Below are positions 8,566 through 16,768 of a stretch of DNA of 57,958 nucleotides, piece after piece. The notes below the pieces were generated by a model. That model did not search any database. It worked only from the letters and a program-made list of their open reading frames with translations, and was not told the origin of the DNA. The translations under genes and the position numbers were made by a program. The first letter of the stretch is position 1; each line of letters begins with the position of its first letter. The stretch is from Spirosoma validum (GTDB taxonomy: Bacteria > Bacteroidota > Bacteroidia > Cytophagales > Spirosomataceae), in assembly GCF_014699035.1 (NCBI RefSeq), contig NZ_JACXAA010000025.1, positions 1-57,958 of the forward strand, given 5' to 3'.

Positions 8566-9222
8566 TTATAAATGCTGGCAAAGCTTGTTATAGTCCGCCA
8601 CCATATCGCCAAGTAATCGCCAGTCACGACGGGTAGCCGTTGGGTTGTTGCGCATGAACTGGGGACAATCGCCGAAGAGCCGCTCGTAAACGGTTTCGAT
8701 CTCACCGCGTTTCGCAATGAACGCTTCGGCTCCATGTTTTACTGCTACGTAGCTGAGGTCCTGCCGATCAATTTCTAATACAAAATTACCAAACGTATAT
8801 TCTGACTTTTGCTTCCAGCCAGATGGATCAAAATACAGGGCAATCGCACCATCAAATCGAGTCAGTCGCTCCAGCAACATGGGTTTGTCTTTTCGGCGCG
8901 GATTAGGTACTCGCTCAAAAATAACAAACTCGCGCTCTCGCGGAATGCTGCCGGTCGAATAGGCAACGTCGGGTAACCGCTGGGCAATAAGCCGGAGATC
9001 CTCACCTTTAATTTTTGTTTTACGGTCATCCGCTGCCCGAACGATGATACTGGCGGGCGAGTCGTTCACGAGCGACCCGATCCGTACTTGTCCCCGAATG
9101 GTATCGTTTTGTAGGGTTATTACGTAACCATCAGTCCACATAGTAATAGCCCCGACGGGTTGATACTGTGCCTTGCCAATAAGGCTGATTAACAACGTAA
9201 TGGCGACAAAAAAAGCTTTCAT
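8566..9222 (-). CDS. Exported protein of unknown function
   Basis: 218 residues from the ATG at 9222, which gives a clean signal peptide (MKAFFVAITLLISLIGKAQ). The frame stays open upstream to 9483, but that part has no signal and looks like chance. The mature protein is a mixed, probably beta-rich domain with TLQNDTIRGQVRIGS and KIKGEDLRLIA, followed by EIETVYERLFGDCPQFM. I recall this layout from Cytophagales hypothetical proteins but cannot name a family. A TAGCTTTG box lies about 28 bases upstream of the ATG, which supports this start and independent transcription. Confidence 0.7.
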   Translation of the reverse strand: MKAFFVAITLLISLIGKAQYQPVGAITMWTDGYVITLQNDTIRGQVRIGSLVNDSPASIIVRAADDRKTKIKGEDLRLIAQRLPDVAYSTGSIPREREFVIFERVPNPRRKDKPMLLERLTRFDGAIALYFDPSGWKQKSEYTFGNFVLEIDRQDLSYVAVKHGAEAFIAKRGEIETVYERLFGDCPQFMRNNPTATRRDWRLLGDMVADYNKLCQHL

Positions 9223-9249
9223 GACTAAAAGAGTCTGAGTTATTGACTT

Positions 9250-9257
9250 CAAAGCTA
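9250..9257 (-). promoter_or_regulatory. Promoter -7 box TAGCTTTG for the exported protein
   Basis: Reads TAGCTTTG on the minus strand, a full match to the Bacteroidota TAnnTTTG box, about 28 bases before the ATG at 9222. The -33 position holds only a T-rich stretch (TTTTC), so the match is partial. The divergent gap 9223-9520 (298 bases) otherwise holds nothing I can identify. Confidence 0.45.
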
Positions 9258-9520
9258 ATCGGCTTAATGTATCGGGAAAATGCTGTTTTGACTGAACCGT
9301 AGAATCTACGCGATGAAGTGCGAACAATGATCGTCTGAGTCGACCATTATGCATATATAGTTGCCTATCAATCCAGGAACCAGAAAAATTCTGCAGCTTG
9401 TTTACCCAACCCCGCCGGTTATTCATTGAGACTGGATGACACCCTGCCGAATGCGCTACTTTCACAGCGATGTAACTAATCAACTTTCCGCTTTTCTACC
9501 CACATCTAATCCGTCAATGT

Positions 9521-10069
9521 ATGATTACTCTGTTGCTTACTCTGTTAGTATCCGCTCTATTCGTTATGGGTTCCGTTAATGCAAATTACCCATCGATCGA
9601 GACAGACGATAGACTACAAACTATTCTGCCCATAATTAACCAGAAAGTAACCTACTCCGACGTAGTCGATTGCGGAAGCGTATCGCAGTTGGACCTGTTC
9701 AGACGAGCCAGACTTTGGGTTGTTCAATCGGGTCATTCGATTGATGCCCCATTCCTGTTAAGTGACAAAGAAACTGGTGATCTGGCTGGACGGTTCAGTC
9801 AGACCATTACGATTCCCCGTTCAGAAAATGCTGCCGGAGGCATCTATACGTTTCGGTATAATTATGTAATCGAATGTGCTAACCGTAAATACCGGGCGGT
9901 GCTTACGCAAATTGAGCTGGATGAAGGCAATGGTCGCTATACGCCGATCGAAACCTTATGCCAAAAGAACGAAAAGAATCTTCCGAGCATCTGTCAGGAA
10001 CTTGATAGGCAGCTCAACAATCTACTGGGTTCCCTTCAGGAAAGTATGAAAAATTATAAAGCGTTTTAG
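9521..10069 (+). CDS. Exported DUF4468-like protein
   Basis: 182 residues with a signal peptide (MITLLLTLLVSALFVMGSVNA). The mature N-terminal half resembles DUF4468, a TBP-like-fold domain common in Bacteroidota exported proteins: YSDVVDCGSVSQLDLFRRAR and then AGRFSQTI. The C-terminal region (CQKNEKNLPSICQELDRQLN) has a Cys pair. The function is unknown. It is followed after 14 bases by the broken membrane gene on the same strand, so the two were probably one operon. The domain call is from memory of the family pattern. Confidence 0.65.
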   Translation: MITLLLTLLVSALFVMGSVNANYPSIETDDRLQTILPIINQKVTYSDVVDCGSVSQLDLFRRARLWVVQSGHSIDAPFLLSDKETGDLAGRFSQTITIPRSENAAGGIYTFRYNYVIECANRKYRAVLTQIELDEGNGRYTPIETLCQKNEKNLPSICQELDRQLNNLLGSLQESMKNYKAF

Positions 10070-10083
10070 TAGGGGCAAATCGT

Positions 10084-10587
10084 ATGAACCGTACAGTCGC
10101 TTATTTGCTTGGACCCGAACTGGCCTGGCTACTTATGTTTGTTTTGACCGGGCTTATTGTTATGGTTAGCCAGCCGCTCCCTGCCGACGATCACGACAAG
10201 CTGCTGAATTTTGGCTGATTCCTGCCCATTATTGGCGTATTGCTCGCTTTTGTTCCGCTATTGTGGGCTCCGGGAAGCCAGTGGTTGTGGTTAATTCGAA
10301 TCATTGTTATAAGTCTGCTTAGTGTTGGCCTCTTGGTGGGTTATTTGTGTGATGCTGCTCGATACGACGATAGCAGAGATGCAGGAATTGGCACGGCATT
10401 CATGCTGTTTTGTGGCTTAGGCTGGATGATCCTGATCGGTATCGCGTTAGTCGTTGCCCTAGCAATTTTAGCCAGATGGCCATTTTATATAGTCTTGAAA
10501 TGGACTGCGATCGTTATTAGTACGTTCATGTTTCTCGGTCTCCTTGCCGGCTGGCTCGACTCACTTGAAGCCAGCAAAAGCGCCTGA
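10084..10587 (+). pseudogene. Membrane protein gene interrupted by an in-frame TGA
   Basis: Reading from the ATG at 10084 gives 44 codons (MNRTVAYLLGPELAWLLMFV...) and then TGA at 10216-10218. The same frame continues without a break to a TGA at 10585-10587, adding 122 residues with several hydrophobic helices (IRIIVISLLSVGLLVGYL, GWMILIGIALVVALAILA). The stop sits at FG-stop-FLPIIG, where a Trp (TGG to TGA) would fit. Before the change it was a ~167-residue protein with about four or five membrane helices. A downstream TTG (10240) could restart a shorter product. Other possibilities are a sequencing error or stop read-through. The family is not recognised. Confidence 0.7.
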
Positions 10588-10712
10588 AAATCTAGATTAG
10601 AACGTAGCAATACTTCACCAGGCTAGCGCTGGGCTATCAATTGATTGACGGAATTTCGCTTATTTCCAGAAGCGAAGAATGTAACACTCCACGAGTAGGC
10701 AGATAAACAGTT

Positions 10713-10762
10713 GGTCAGTTAATGAGTTATTTGGCTACTAGCCAGACACTCATTAACTGACC
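10713..10762. promoter_or_regulatory. Two-step hairpin ending just before the YdaT-like start codon
   Basis: Outer arms 10713-10727 and 10748-10762 pair perfectly (15 bp); inside, TGGCT (10732-10736) pairs with AGCCA (10740-10744). The 3' arm ends 7 bases before the ATG at 10770, so the ribosome landing site would be at the base of the hairpin or in it. There is no T-tract, so it is unlikely to be a terminator. It could control translation or stability of the small protein mRNA. The gap 10588-10712 holds a minor inverted repeat (TTCGCTT and AAGCGAA). Confidence 0.5.
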
Positions 10763-10769
10763 GATTGCT

Positions 10770-10979
10770 ATGCCCTGGACGAAAGAAACGTATCCTGATT
10801 CGTTAAAGTATTTTATGGCGCCGGTACGTAATAAAGCCATTGAGATTGCTAACGCCTTGCTGGCTGATGGAGCCGATGAGCAACGCGCCATTGCTATTGC
10901 CACCTCTAAAGCCGAAGAATGGGCAACGAATCGCGGTATGAAAATCCGAAAAGCCAACGCTCCGGAAACGAAAAAATAA
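10770..10979 (+). CDS. YdaT-like small protein (N-terminal module)
   Basis: 69 residues, soluble, helical, lysine- and alanine-rich. MPWTKETYPDSLKYF and RAIAIATSKAEEWA match the N-terminal module of B. subtilis YdaT and of small stand-alone proteins in many bacteria. YdaT itself goes on with a DUF2188 domain, which is absent here. B. subtilis YdaT belongs to the general stress (SigB) group, so a stress role is a reasonable guess, with no mechanism known. The start is fixed by the family's conserved MPW opening. A DUF421 gene follows after 57 bases, probably in the same transcript. Confidence 0.75.
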   Translation: MPWTKETYPDSLKYFMAPVRNKAIEIANALLADGADEQRAIAIATSKAEEWATNRGMKIRKANAPETKK

Positions 10980-11036
10980 ACTGTAAGTCAGGAAGGAATA
11001 ACCTGATATCTCTTCAATCTACGCAGTCACTACGTA

Positions 11037-11729
11037 ATGTCAAATCCGGTTCAGCCCTTCGACTGGGAACGTATGTTCATTCACGATTTCCCATGGTCTT
11101 ATCTGGGTGAGGTAGCGTTCCGAACGCTGTTCATGTTTATCATTCTGTTAACGGCTTTAACGGTTTCGGGAAAGCGTGAGGTCCGGCAACTATCTATTTA
11201 CGAACTGGTATTGCTGATTGGCCTTGGCTCGGCTGCTGGCGACCCCATGTTCTATCATGACGTACCGCTTTTGTCGGCAGTGGTTGTTTTTATCGTGATG
11301 ATGAGCTGTTATAAACTAGCTACGTACATCAGCGATAAAAACAAAACTGTCCGACATGTTCTTGAAGGTGAACCGGTCTACGTTATTGAAAACGGTTGTA
11401 TTCTAACACAGAACTTCAAAGAAGAAGATCTGGGGCAGGAGGAATTGTTTTCTGACCTGCGAATGGGCGGTATCGAACAACTAGGACAGGTTCGCACCGC
11501 CATTTTGGAGGCAAACGGCCAACTGAGCATATTTCAGTTCAGCGCTGACGATGCTCTGCCGGGCCTCACTACGCTACCAAACGAACTTAAAAAGCACACC
11601 GAACAAATTCAGCAGCCGGGTGATTACGCCTGCTGCACATGTGGTAACGTGCATAAATTTAATGCTCCTGTTCAGCTATTCAACTGCCCAAAGTGTAGCA
11701 AAACCACCTGGGTCAAGGCTGTCAAATAG
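11037..11729 (+). CDS. DUF421 (YetF-type) membrane protein with C-terminal zinc ribbon
   Basis: 230 residues. Membrane helices lie near residues 19-40 and 54-92 (FRTLFMFIILLTALTVSGKR, LSAVVVFIVMMSCYKLATY), followed by the YetF/DUF421 soluble domain (VLEGEPVYVIENG, LFSDLRMGGIEQLGQVRTAI). The last 30 residues contain two Cys pairs, CTCG and CPKC, after another Cys (YACC), which looks like a rubredoxin-type zinc ribbon. That ribbon is not usual in this family. B. subtilis relatives (YetF, YdfS, YkjA) are cell-envelope proteins of unclear role. It sits directly downstream of the YdaT-like gene and converges with topoisomerase IB. Confidence 0.8.
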   Translation: MSNPVQPFDWERMFIHDFPWSYLGEVAFRTLFMFIILLTALTVSGKREVRQLSIYELVLLIGLGSAAGDPMFYHDVPLLSAVVVFIVMMSCYKLATYISDKNKTVRHVLEGEPVYVIENGCILTQNFKEEDLGQEELFSDLRMGGIEQLGQVRTAILEANGQLSIFQFSADDALPGLTTLPNELKKHTEQIQQPGDYACCTCGNVHKFNAPVQLFNCPKCSKTTWVKAVK

Positions 11730-11787
11730 TAGATCAGACTAACGTAGTGGAGAGTATGATGTTTGCACGTTGATGTTGCCTTTCAAC

Positions 11788-12861
11788 TTATTTTTTCACT
11801 CCGTTTTTCACTTGATCCTTTAGAAACTTCAGCAGAAGTTTTTCAACCCCATCGAGACCATTTGGACTAGTTTTTCGAAACAGGTTTTTCTGCTTGATAT
11901 AGGGATTCAAATCCTGACATTCATAGGCTTCCAGAATCTGCGGATAGACGTAGTGTTTTCGGCAAACGGTACGTGTGTTGCCCAATTTATGTGACACTTC
12001 ATCCAGTACTGTATTAACGTTCTTCTTCAATTCCTTCTCTGTATCACAGGGTTCGAGTTCTATTAAGAGCCGTAGCGCATTGACTGTGCCGGCCCAGGTG
12101 CGAAAATCCTTCGCTGAAAAGTCTTCGCCCATGGTTTCGTGTAGATAATCGTTTACCATGCCCGAATCAATCGGATGACGGTCGCCGTTTTGATCGATGT
12201 ATTGAAATAACTCTTTACCAGGAATGTCACGGCAATTTTTCACTAAACGGGCCAGTCGATGGTCGTGAAGCGTAATATCGTGGGCGATACCTTTTTTACC
12301 TTTGAAAGCAAACCGGATGTCTCTGCCTTCCAGTTTAACGTGCCGGTCTTTGAGCGTCGTCAAACCATAGGAGCCATATTCTTTTTCATATGCCGCGTTG
12401 CCAACCCGGATTAACGTCTGCTCCATAACGCTAAGCGCAATAGCAATTACTTTTTCCTGAGATAGGGCAGGCCTTTTCAGATCTTTAGCCAGACGTGCCC
12501 GGAGTAGGGGCAGGGCCTGGCCAAAAGCTTCCATTCTAAAAAATTTTGTTTCACTTCGAATGGCGTTCCACTGCGCATGGTAGCGGTATTGTTTTCGGTT
12601 TTTAGTGTCAACGCCCGTCGCCTGTAAATGACTGTTTGCTTTAGGGCTAATCCAAACCTTATCCCAGACAGGAGGTAACGTCATGCTGCGGATACGATCC
12701 AGGGTTTCGGGATCATTCAGTTTATTACCCCGCTGATCGAAATACGTAAAATGGTCGCCGTTACGTTGGCGAGTGATGCCTGGGGCTGTATCGTTTAGGT
12801 AAACAAGTCGTGCGGCTCGGGCTGCCTTAACCGGATCATGAGCCAGTTGTAATAAATTCAT
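11788..12861 (-). CDS. DNA topoisomerase IB (poxvirus/bacterial type)
   Basis: 357 residues. The N-terminal domain (to about residue 90) starts with RLVYLNDTAPGITRQRNGDH; the catalytic domain includes GSYGLTTLKDRHVKLEGRD and DFRTWAGTVNA. The probable nucleophile is the Tyr in NTRTVCRKHYVYP, matching the position of the active Tyr in bacterial TopIB. These enzymes nick and relax supercoils through a 3'-phosphotyrosine link, without ATP. Length is normal for the bacterial form. TopIB is patchily distributed in bacteria and may have been acquired in this lineage. The upstream gap carries no clear promoter box. Confidence 0.9.
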   Translation of the reverse strand: MNLLQLAHDPVKAARAARLVYLNDTAPGITRQRNGDHFTYFDQRGNKLNDPETLDRIRSMTLPPVWDKVWISPKANSHLQATGVDTKNRKQYRYHAQWNAIRSETKFFRMEAFGQALPLLRARLAKDLKRPALSQEKVIAIALSVMEQTLIRVGNAAYEKEYGSYGLTTLKDRHVKLEGRDIRFAFKGKKGIAHDITLHDHRLARLVKNCRDIPGKELFQYIDQNGDRHPIDSGMVNDYLHETMGEDFSAKDFRTWAGTVNALRLLIELEPCDTEKELKKNVNTVLDEVSHKLGNTRTVCRKHYVYPQILEAYECQDLNPYIKQKNLFRKTSPNGLDGVEKLLLKFLKDQVKNGVKK

Positions 12862-12966
12862 TGTACGTTGAGGACTGGTAATTGGAAACTGCGTGAGAGC
12901 GTAACGAATTGACTAAGGAGTTGGTTAAAGCAGATCCTGATTTTATACACTACGTCCTAATCTCAA

Positions 12967-13557
12967 TTATCGAACGTTAGAGCGCGGCTGTGCTGCTTTC
13001 CCAAAAAACCAAAGGGCCAGCGTTGTTGCATAGTGATAAAAATCAGTTGGGTGGATAAATCCATCGACAGCGTCGGCTTTGGTTGCCAAGCCCATCATCA
13101 TGGCCGCCAACACGACCCATAAACCCCGTTTGTTACGTTGAAGCAATGAAAAAACAGCCAGTAGCATTAATACGAGAATACCCAGAGAGGGAACAATCGG
13201 TGTAAAAACACGCACATCGGGCATTAGTAGACTAATGAACAGGAATAGCCCAAAAATAATAGTTGTTACGAACGTCGTAAGGGAAAGTATGCGCTGATTT
13301 AATAGCGCATAAACGGCCGTCACGACGCAGACAACGCCTAACGTATCAGACAGAATAATCATGGAACGATGCAACGGCTGAAGCGATTCATTGCCTGCGA
13401 AATGAATAACACCAATCAGCGCTGCCAACGAGGTCGTTAAAAGAAAGAACCCCCATAACAATCGGTTAAAGAGGGAAATACGTCCAAAATAATACCAGAA
13501 CACGCCGACGCCCGCCCCGACCAGAATCGAGCCGGAAAGGATGTGTGAAAAAATCAT
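12967..13557 (-). CDS. Integral membrane protein, about six to seven helices, unknown function
   Basis: 196 residues from the ATG at 13557. An upstream TTG at 13593 would add 12 residues, but the first membrane helix starts right at the ATG (MIFSHILSGSILVGAGVGVFW). The helices are well separated (LLWGFFLLTTSLAALIGVI, GVVCVVTAVYALL, IIFGLFLFISLLM, LGILVLMLLAVFSLL, WVVLAAMMMGLA). A conserved-looking end, DGFIHPTDFYHYATTLALWF, has His residues that could bind a ligand or metal. The family is not recognised. Divergent from sucD; a -7 box for sucD lies just upstream. Confidence 0.7.
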   Translation of the reverse strand: MIFSHILSGSILVGAGVGVFWYYFGRISLFNRLLWGFFLLTTSLAALIGVIHFAGNESLQPLHRSMIILSDTLGVVCVVTAVYALLNQRILSLTTFVTTIIFGLFLFISLLMPDVRVFTPIVPSLGILVLMLLAVFSLLQRNKRGLWVVLAAMMMGLATKADAVDGFIHPTDFYHYATTLALWFFGKAAQPRSNVR

Positions 13558-13580
13558 CACGTAATTTACGAAGTTTCGGC

Positions 13581-13588
13581 TACTTTTG
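13581..13588 (+). promoter_or_regulatory. Possible sucD promoter -7 box TACTTTTG
   Basis: TACTTTTG matches TAnnTTTG exactly and lies in the divergent gap once the neighbouring gene is started at 13557. No TTTG was found at the -33 distance. It would give a leader of about 125 bases for sucD. Confidence 0.35.
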
Positions 13589-13716
13589 CCCAACTTTTTA
13601 TTAGACAGAAGAGGAAGACAGGAAAGAACAAAAAACTACTGATTGAGGCAGGATTTTTCTTTTCTCTGTTCATTTTCATTTGATTAACCGCATAGCCAAC
13701 GATTACCAAAACCGTC

Positions 13717-14592
13717 ATGAGTGTTTTAGTTAACAAAGACTCCAAAGTTATCGTCCAGGGCTTTACTGGCTCGGAGGGCAGTTTCCATGCTCAGCAGATG
13801 ATCGAATACGGCACCAACGTTGTTGGGGGCGTAACGCCTGGCAAGGGTGGTCAGACGCATCTCGATCGACCCGTGTTTAATACCGTTCAGCAGGCTGTTC
13901 ATGAAGCTGGGGCTAACGTTTCCATCATATTCGTACCGCCAGCGTTTGCTGCCGACGCGATTATGGAAGCTGCTGAAGCCGGTATTAAGGTTATCATCTG
14001 CATCACCGAAGGGATTCCGACGGAAGACATGGTTGCGGTGAAAAATTATTTAGCTGATAAAGATGTACGACTGATCGGGCCAAATTGTCCTGGTGTCATG
14101 ACGGCTGAAGAATGTAAAGTTGGTATCATGCCTGGTTTCATTTTCAAGAAAGGAACCATTGGTATCGTTTCTAAGTCAGGCACGTTGACCTACGAAGCGG
14201 TTGATCAACTAACGAAGGCGGGTTTGGGACAGTCGACAGCCATTGGTATCGGTGGTGATCCAATTATCGGTACAACGACGAAACAAGCTGTGGAACTGCT
14301 CATGAACGATCCTGACACCGAAGCTATTGTGATGATCGGTGAAATTGGTGGAGGCATGGAAGCTGAAGCCGCTCACTGGATTAAAGCAGATGGTAACCGT
14401 AAGCCAGTGGTGGGATTCATCGCGGGACAAACTGCACCGAAAGGTCGTCGGATGGGGCACGCCGGAGCGATTGTCGGCGGAGCTGATGATACGGCGGCTG
14501 CCAAGATGGCAATCATGCGCGAATGCGGTATTCATGTCGTTGAATCACCAGCGCTCATCGGCGATACCATGCTGAAAGCATTAGGAAAATAG
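13717..14592 (+). CDS. sucD: Succinyl-CoA ligase, alpha subunit
   Basis: 291 residues, full family length. The CoA-binding Rossmann domain (VQGFTGSEGSFHAQQMIEYG, GGVTPGKGG) is followed by the ligase domain with GIGGDPIIGTTT. The phosphorylated His is His248 in GRRMGHAGAIVGG. With the beta subunit (sucC, not in the window) it turns succinyl-CoA, phosphate and ADP or GDP into succinate, CoA and ATP or GTP in the TCA cycle. It ends just before the repeated leader of the DUF4271 gene, whose T-tract hairpin may act as the sucD terminator. Confidence 0.95.
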   Translation: MSVLVNKDSKVIVQGFTGSEGSFHAQQMIEYGTNVVGGVTPGKGGQTHLDRPVFNTVQQAVHEAGANVSIIFVPPAFAADAIMEAAEAGIKVIICITEGIPTEDMVAVKNYLADKDVRLIGPNCPGVMTAEECKVGIMPGFIFKKGTIGIVSKSGTLTYEAVDQLTKAGLGQSTAIGIGGDPIIGTTTKQAVELLMNDPDTEAIVMIGEIGGGMEAEAAHWIKADGNRKPVVGFIAGQTAPKGRRMGHAGAIVGGADDTAAAKMAIMRECGIHVVESPALIGDTMLKALGK

Positions 14593-14597
14593 AAGGT

Positions 14598-14740
14598 TGC
14601 CGCAACGGATGTTGAACGAGCGAACGAGCGAAACAGTGCCGCAACGGATGTTGAAAAAGCGTACAATGAGTGGAGCTATCCGTATGGTAGCACTCTTTCT
14701 CTCGTTCAACCTCCATTGCGGCACTGTTTCGCTCTTTTTT
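14598..14740 (+). promoter_or_regulatory. Attenuator-like leader: two direct repeats competing for one terminator arm
   Basis: Copy 1 (14598-14620) and copy 2 (14637-14655) share TGCCGCAACGGATGTTGAA at a 39-base spacing. The arm 14701-14734 is complementary to both. With 14626-14655 it pairs 28 of 30 bases, closing with GAGCGAAACAG next to T6 (14735-14740), which makes a terminator-type stem with a 45-base loop. With copy 1 it pairs 21 of 23 bases and leaves the T-proximal half of the arm free. The stems are mutually exclusive. The likely ATG of the DUF4271 protein (14666) is in the loop, and the arm codes for part of its signal peptide. It could also simply be a palindromic repeat that landed here. 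Confidence 0.6.
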
Positions 14741-15865
14741 CCTTCAGTCTCGCTTGCTCAATCGCGTGTTATCGGCATTGGCCCCGACAATCGTTATTAT
14801 CCGGTTCATAACTTTCGCGACGACTTTCAAGTATATGACGAAGGTGCCAAAGCCTATATTCCCTACATTATTGAACAACACGCCGATCAGACGGCTCTGA
14901 GTTCTTATGTCGATCTTGAAAGTAACCGACATTACAGTTTATTGATTTCTACCCGGCAGGATGGATACTTATTTATCAATGCTGCGCTCAAGCGGAAGCT
15001 TCGTGCTGATCAGTGGCAGGTATTAAGCATCGATAGTTTGTATCGGATTTATCGTCAGCCCGAAATTTTCCTGACCATTTATGGTGCTCCGGGGCTTGAT
15101 AATAACCAATTATACATTGGCTATCCTAAATCGGCTACTCAAAAGCCAGTCGTTCTAAGTGACGATAACTTAAGCGTACGACCTCGGCCACAAGCCGTTT
15201 ATCATAACTTTCTGGGGGTAGGGTTATTATTTTTGCTGGCCACCCACGCATTTTTATTCACGGTTTATCGTCGAGCTTTTCAGCGATTTTATAGCATACG
15301 TGATCTAGTCTCTTTACGAGCCCAGGAAGAATCGTTTCTAATCAGTCGACCGCTGAGTAGCGTCAACATGCTCTTTACACTCAATCTAAGTTTCATGATT
15401 GCTTATCTGATCGTGTTTGTACAAAGCCGTAATCTTGAGGTATTTGCGTCACGTACACTGCTGCTCAGCGAACAGCGCTTTGGCTGGGTAGCCAGCGAAT
15501 TCCTGTTGCTTAGTGGCATCGCCTTTATGAGTTTACTAGGCAAATACGTAGCTCTGGAAGTGTTTGGCGGCTTATACAAATTACAGGATATTATTAACGT
15601 CCATTTTTTTAAGTTAATCCAGTCTTCATTGCTCTTCTTTACGTTTCTAACACTGGTGCTGGCTGTTGTTGCTTATAATACACCCGCCATGGCCTGGTCG
15701 GGAAAGGCTATTTTGTTACCACTTTTGGGGTTTTATATAGCTCGCTTAGCTTTGCTTTACTTCGTTATACGCAGTGTAGAACCTATCAAGAATCTTTATT
15801 TATTTTCGTACCTTTGTATCGTTGAATTGATTCCACTTATCATTGGTTTGCGTTTTGCGCTTTGA
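14666..15865 (+). CDS. DUF4271 membrane protein
   Basis: 399 residues from the ATG at 14666. In-frame ATGs at 14609, 14648 and 14684 also exist, but this start gives a signal peptide ending SVSLAQS. A periplasmic N-terminal part (to about residue 165) precedes six or more membrane helices, e.g. FLGVGLLFLLATHAFLF, LSFMIAYLIVFVQSR, LLFFTFLTLVLAVVA, LFSYLCIVELIPLIIGL. DUF4271 proteins are confined to Bacteroidota and often lie next to hemD near type IX secretion genes, as here. The function is unknown to me. Its start overlaps the repeat leader described separately. Probably co-transcribed with hemD, 99 bases downstream. Confidence 0.75.
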   Translation: MSGAIRMVALFLSFNLHCGTVSLFFPSVSLAQSRVIGIGPDNRYYPVHNFRDDFQVYDEGAKAYIPYIIEQHADQTALSSYVDLESNRHYSLLISTRQDGYLFINAALKRKLRADQWQVLSIDSLYRIYRQPEIFLTIYGAPGLDNNQLYIGYPKSATQKPVVLSDDNLSVRPRPQAVYHNFLGVGLLFLLATHAFLFTVYRRAFQRFYSIRDLVSLRAQEESFLISRPLSSVNMLFTLNLSFMIAYLIVFVQSRNLEVFASRTLLLSEQRFGWVASEFLLLSGIAFMSLLGKYVALEVFGGLYKLQDIINVHFFKLIQSSLLFFTFLTLVLAVVAYNTPAMAWSGKAILLPLLGFYIARLALLYFVIRSVEPIKNLYLFSYLCIVELIPLIIGLRFAL

Positions 15866-15964
15866 TAAGTGAGTTTTAGTTGGTTTGTCTTCTAGACAGT
15901 AAAAATAGATTGTTTAATAAGACCCACCAACGTCCAACTGACTATTGTACCGAGTAGAGATTCA

Positions 15965-16750
15965 ATGAACGAGATCAGCATGCACCCCACTGAAGACCGG
16001 CTTACGAAAGTCAACCGGCTGTTAGTAACCCAATCCCGACCCGCCGACGAAAAGTCTCCTTACTTTGATTTAGGTAGTAAGTACAATCTGCAGATCGACT
16101 TTCGGCCCTTTATCGAAATTCAGGGTGAGTCATTTAAAGATTTTCGACGTCAGAAGATTAATATTCTGGCGCATACGGCTATCATTTTTACCAGCCGAAA
16201 TGCCATTGATCATTTTTTTCGGATTTGTCAGGAAGGACGAATTGAAGTACCGGCCGATATGAAATACTTCTGTATTTCAGAGCAAACAGCCAATTATTTA
16301 CAGAAATACATCGTCATACGGAAACGTAAAATTTTTAATGGAACAAAGACAGCTACGGAATTATTTGATCTGATTAAAAAGCATAAGAACGAGAAATTCC
16401 TGTTTCCCTGCTCGAATATCCGACGTAATGATATTCCTGAGTTTATGGACACCAGTAGTTTACATTTTACGGAGGCTGTAATGTATGATACTGTCCCGAC
16501 CGATTTATCGGATCTGGACATTAACAGTTACGACATCATCGCCTTCTTTAGTCCTTCCGGAGTAAGTTCGCTGCTTAGCAATTTCCCAGATTTCAATCAG
16601 GATGGCATACGGTTAGCTGCTTTCGGTCCAACAACGGCCAAGGCCATTACAGAGGCTGGCTTAACGCTTGATATTCAGGCTCCTTTGCCAAACGCACCGT
16701 CTATGACAGGCGCTTTGGATCTGTATATCAAAAAAACAAACAATCCGTAA
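15965..16750 (+). CDS. hemD: Uroporphyrinogen-III synthase
   Basis: 261 residues. The two-lobed HemD fold is visible as LLVTQSRPADEKSPYFD at the start, AIIFTSRNAIDHFF in lobe 1, and FFSPSGVSSLLSNFPDF with RLAAFGPTTAKAITEAGL in lobe 2. These are the typical Bacteroidota HemD landmarks. It converts hydroxymethylbilane to uroporphyrinogen III in haem and sirohaem synthesis. The start could also be the Met six codons in. The gene is followed by a clear terminator that separates it from porP. Confidence 0.88.
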   Translation: MNEISMHPTEDRLTKVNRLLVTQSRPADEKSPYFDLGSKYNLQIDFRPFIEIQGESFKDFRRQKINILAHTAIIFTSRNAIDHFFRICQEGRIEVPADMKYFCISEQTANYLQKYIVIRKRKIFNGTKTATELFDLIKKHKNEKFLFPCSNIRRNDIPEFMDTSSLHFTEAVMYDTVPTDLSDLDINSYDIIAFFSPSGVSSLLSNFPDFNQDGIRLAAFGPTTAKAITEAGLTLDIQAPLPNAPSMTGALDLYIKKTNNP

Positions 16751-16768
16751 AGGACGAGTGCTATATAG

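Noticed and set aside
9223..9483. N-terminal extension of 87 residues for the exported protein at 8566-9222
   Set aside because: It places a signal peptide in the middle of the protein, and a TAnnTTTG box lies inside it; the ATG at 9222 is the natural start.
10216..10218. Selenocysteine or stop read-through at the TGA of the membrane gene
   Set aside because: There is no evident SECIS-like hairpin after the stop, no sel genes in view and no catalytic context; a Trp-to-stop mutation is simpler.
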